From an uncultured Oscillospiraceae bacterium (GTDB lineage: Bacteria > Bacillota > Clostridia > Oscillospirales > Oscillospiraceae): a DNA stretch of 7,937 nucleotides. The stretch lies in NCBI GenBank assembly GCA_910587785.1, contig CAJUOA010000129.1, positions 1 to 7,937 on the forward strand, in the 5' to 3' direction. Of this stretch, positions 6,718 through 7,937 are shown one piece after another. A program made the translations under genes and the position numbers. How positions within the stretch are numbered: position 1 is the stretch's first letter; each line of letters opens with the position of its first letter. Under the pieces are notes generated by a model. The model saw only the letters and a program-made list of their open reading frames with translations, did no database searches and was not told the origin of the DNA.

Positions 6718-6740
6718 AATTTGCGCCACTAAACAAAGAA
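6718..6740 (+). repeat. Right copy of the 23-bp direct repeat bracketing the Pst/Pho operon
   Basis: This partner of the repeat at 235-257 is 21 of 23 identical and in the same orientation. It lies between the Pho promoter and the 3' end of the DUF6076-like gene, 15 bp past that gene's stop. The 15-16 bp flanking each copy on the stop-codon side do not match each other, so similarity is confined to the repeat. GC content falls from about 65% in the operon to about 40% in the gene to its right. Confidence 0.65.
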
Positions 6741-6755
6741 TACGTCGGTCAGAAA

Positions 6756-7724
6756 TTAGAATTCACTCAGCCACTCTTTAAACTCATCAAAAGACATTTT
6801 ACCGGCAGCGCATTCGTCACGCTTACCCTTTGCCGCAGCGCTCCAAGCATAGAACGCACCGGGGCTGATCTTCCCCGCCTTAATCCAGTTGAATCGCTTT
6901 TTATACTCCCGGCGGTACTCCTTGAATAGTTCGTCCGAGTTTTTCTTCTCCGCCCAGCGCTTTACCGCGCCAACCTCTCTGCAAGTGTGCCCGTTCTCGT
7001 CAACGGTCAAATTGCAGAACTCTGCCGTATTGCGCCGGGGGATGGCAAAATATTTGCCACAGTACGAGCAGATACGCATACGCTGTTCTCGCTTGACACA
7101 CTCCCGGAGGGAGAACTCTACCAGGTCGGAGATAGAAGTTGGGTGTAACACTTCGGCAAAAGTACCGTTGCCGGTTCGCTCATAGATGGTAGAGATTGGC
7201 CTAAACTGATAGGCATAGAGCGGTTCTCTTTTCTCTTTGTCCAGATACGCTTGTAACTTTTCATGAACAGGTCTCTTCTTGCCGTCATCGATGTCAAGTA
7301 CATCTTGGAACAGGCGCATGATTTGTTTTTGGAGCGTATCGAGGTCGCAGGGGATGTGCCGCAGCTGCTTGTGGGGGAGAATCTCTTGAACATCATCAGG
7401 ATGTTGCTCTGCATTGCGGAACCGCGCCTGCCAGTCAAAACGTAGAAACTCGAAATAGATGTGTTTCTTAGCAAGTTCCTCCAGAGTGCTCATCACTATT
7501 CCCCTTGAGTCTGCATCCCGTTCCCGGTAAAAATTCAGCAGGGCCTTGTCCATTTTCTTAAACAGGTTCTCCATCGGCCAGATGTCCAAATAGGTGAATC
7601 GCAAGAGGCTTTCCAGAAATGGGAAGTCTTTTTCTTTTTTGTGTGAGCGTTCGAACGTCAAATCTTTGTAGACAAAATACTCGCGGCCCTCTTCAAAGTA
7701 GGTGTAGAACAGATAGTCAGCCAT
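6756..7724 (-). CDS. DUF6076-like protein with C-terminal zinc-finger motif, function unknown
   Basis: The product is 322 aa from MADYLFYTYF. The start at 7724 is preferred because AAGGAG lies 10 nt upstream; the open frame reaches an ATG at 7865, but that would read through the probable promoter region. The N-terminal two thirds (about 1-210) is charged, helical and without a recognisable catalytic motif. Cysteines 219, 222, 237 and 248 form C-x2-C-x14-C-x10-C (SYCGKYF...EFCNL...HTCRE), probably binding zinc. A basic helical tail (KRWAEKK...EYRREYKKRF) and a C-terminal segment FDEFKEWLSEF follow. From memory this resembles the DUF6076 family found beside excisionase and integrase genes in clostridial elements; that recognition is not verified. 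It is soluble, with no signal peptide. Its GC (about 37-40% in 60-bp samples) is far below that of the pst operon. It could be a DNA- or RNA-binding regulator of the element. Confidence 0.8.
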   Translation of the reverse strand: MADYLFYTYFEEGREYFVYKDLTFERSHKKEKDFPFLESLLRFTYLDIWPMENLFKKMDKALLNFYRERDADSRGIVMSTLEELAKKHIYFEFLRFDWQARFRNAEQHPDDVQEILPHKQLRHIPCDLDTLQKQIMRLFQDVLDIDDGKKRPVHEKLQAYLDKEKREPLYAYQFRPISTIYERTGNGTFAEVLHPTSISDLVEFSLRECVKREQRMRICSYCGKYFAIPRRNTAEFCNLTVDENGHTCREVGAVKRWAEKKNSDELFKEYRREYKKRFNWIKAGKISPGAFYAWSAAAKGKRDECAAGKMSFDEFKEWLSEF

Positions 7725-7751
7725 CTTGGTTGCACTCCTTTTGGAAAGATA

Positions 7752-7779
7752 AAAATATTTTTGAAATTGTCCTTGACAA
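7752..7779 (-). promoter_or_regulatory. Probable promoter of the DUF6076-like gene
   Basis: On the minus strand TTGTCA (7779-7774) is followed after 16 nt by TATTTT (7757-7752). A start near 7745 would give a short leader containing the AAGGAG site used by the gene starting at 7724. Its -35 overlaps the -35 of the plus-strand promoter by five bases. Confidence 0.5.
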
Positions 7780-7801
7780 ATGAGCTGCCATGTGTTACCA
7801 T
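7773..7801 (+). promoter_or_regulatory. Probable promoter of the excisionase-like gene
   Basis: A perfect -35 TTGACA (7773-7778) is followed by a 17-nt spacer and TACCAT (7796-7801), four of six matches to TATAAT. It points toward the gene starting at 7888, leaving a leader of about 80 nt. The -35 sits almost exactly on the -35 of the divergent minus-strand promoter, so the two transcripts probably compete or are switched by one regulator. Confidence 0.6.
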
Positions 7802-7887
7802 ATGACGGCCGGTAAATCAAACTGTCTTTAAGAATTAGTCTACAGCAAGCGGACAGAAAAGTCAAGATATTTTTTAGGAGGTGCGGA

Positions 7888-7937
7888 GTGGTTCAATCAA
7901 AGTTTAAAAGCTATGACGAACTGCCACTGTTTCTCAA
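7888..7937 (+). CDS. Start of a small excisionase/HTH-like gene (cut by window edge)
   Basis: AGGAGG (7876-7881) is followed 6 nt later by GTG, then an open frame to the window end encoding VVQSKFKSYDELPLFLN. The segment SYDELPLFLN is a familiar N-terminus of small (~60-75 aa) MerR-like helix-turn-helix excisionase or DNA-binding proteins encoded just before tyrosine integrases in clostridial elements, where it is followed by an 'A..VA..LGIS' helix. Only 16-17 residues are visible, so the family call relies on pattern memory plus the strong Shine-Dalgarno sequence, the promoter and the DUF6076-like neighbour. If correct it would control excision direction, with the integrase gene expected just downstream. 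Confidence 0.6.
   Translation, partial: MVQSKFKSYDELPLFL

Noticed and set aside
7784..7808. Operator-like palindrome around CATATG
   Set aside because: The arms match only imperfectly once extended beyond the CATATG core; too weak to call a repressor site.
7725..7865. N-terminal extension of the DUF6076-like protein to the ATG at 7865
   Set aside because: It would put both divergent promoters inside coding sequence and has no good Shine-Dalgarno sequence; AAGGAG precedes the ATG at 7724.
1..7937. CRISPR array, insertion sequence or transposase
   Set aside because: No regularly spaced repeat units and no transposase-like reading frame were seen on either strand.

Overview
The window holds one complete, intact phosphate-acquisition and phosphate-sensing operon on the minus strand, in the order pstS-pstC-pstA-pstB-phoU-phoB(phoP)-phoR (6623 down to 274). 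On either side lie short, AT-richer stretches that look like parts of an integrative mobile element. The organism is most likely a gut-type member of the Clostridia (Oscillospiraceae/Ruminococcaceae-like). This is inferred from Gram-positive Shine-Dalgarno sites (GGAGG/GGAGGGG) before most genes, a lipoprotein PstS, an encoded tRNA CCA end, high GC in the operon, and a DUF6076-type gene next to an excisionase-type gene.

Layout. Positions 1-46 are the 3' half of a tRNA-Thr(GGU) gene on the minus strand, from the anticodon loop to the CCA; the sequence beyond it is not the 5' half of a tRNA. That is the usual scar of a tyrosine-recombinase element integrated into a tRNA gene, with the element lying to the right. 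Positions 47-234 carry inverted repeats and a 10-bp tandem direct repeat resembling integrase arm sites. A 23-bp sequence at 235-257 recurs (21 of 23 identical, same orientation) at 6718-6740, so the pair brackets the Pst/Pho operon exactly. Spot counts of 60-bp lines give about 62-68% GC inside the bracket (361-420, 2401-2460, 6121-6180) and about 37-43% outside (181-240, 7201-7260, 7441-7500, 7621-7680).

The operon works as one self-contained circuit. PstS captures phosphate at the cell surface, PstC and PstA form the membrane channel, and PstB powers it. PhoU links transporter state to the PhoR kinase, which phosphorylates PhoB. A PhoB/PhoP-type box of TTTTACA-like repeats upstream of pstS suggests that the regulators activate their own operon. 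Genes are tightly packed, with gaps of 10, 1 and 4 nt, ATGA-type or 1-base overlaps at pstB/phoU and phoB/phoR, and a 22-nt gap before phoB, so co-transcription and translational coupling are likely.

To the right, 6756-7724 (minus) encodes a DUF6076-like zinc-finger protein of unknown function. It is divergent from the start of a small helix-turn-helix/excisionase-like gene (7888 onward, plus strand) that runs off the window. Their promoters appear to share one overlapping -35 region. My main inference is that a complete Pho regulon rides as cargo in, or has been inserted into the end of, a tRNA-Thr-integrated element. The integrase gene and the other attachment site would lie beyond the right edge and cannot be seen here.
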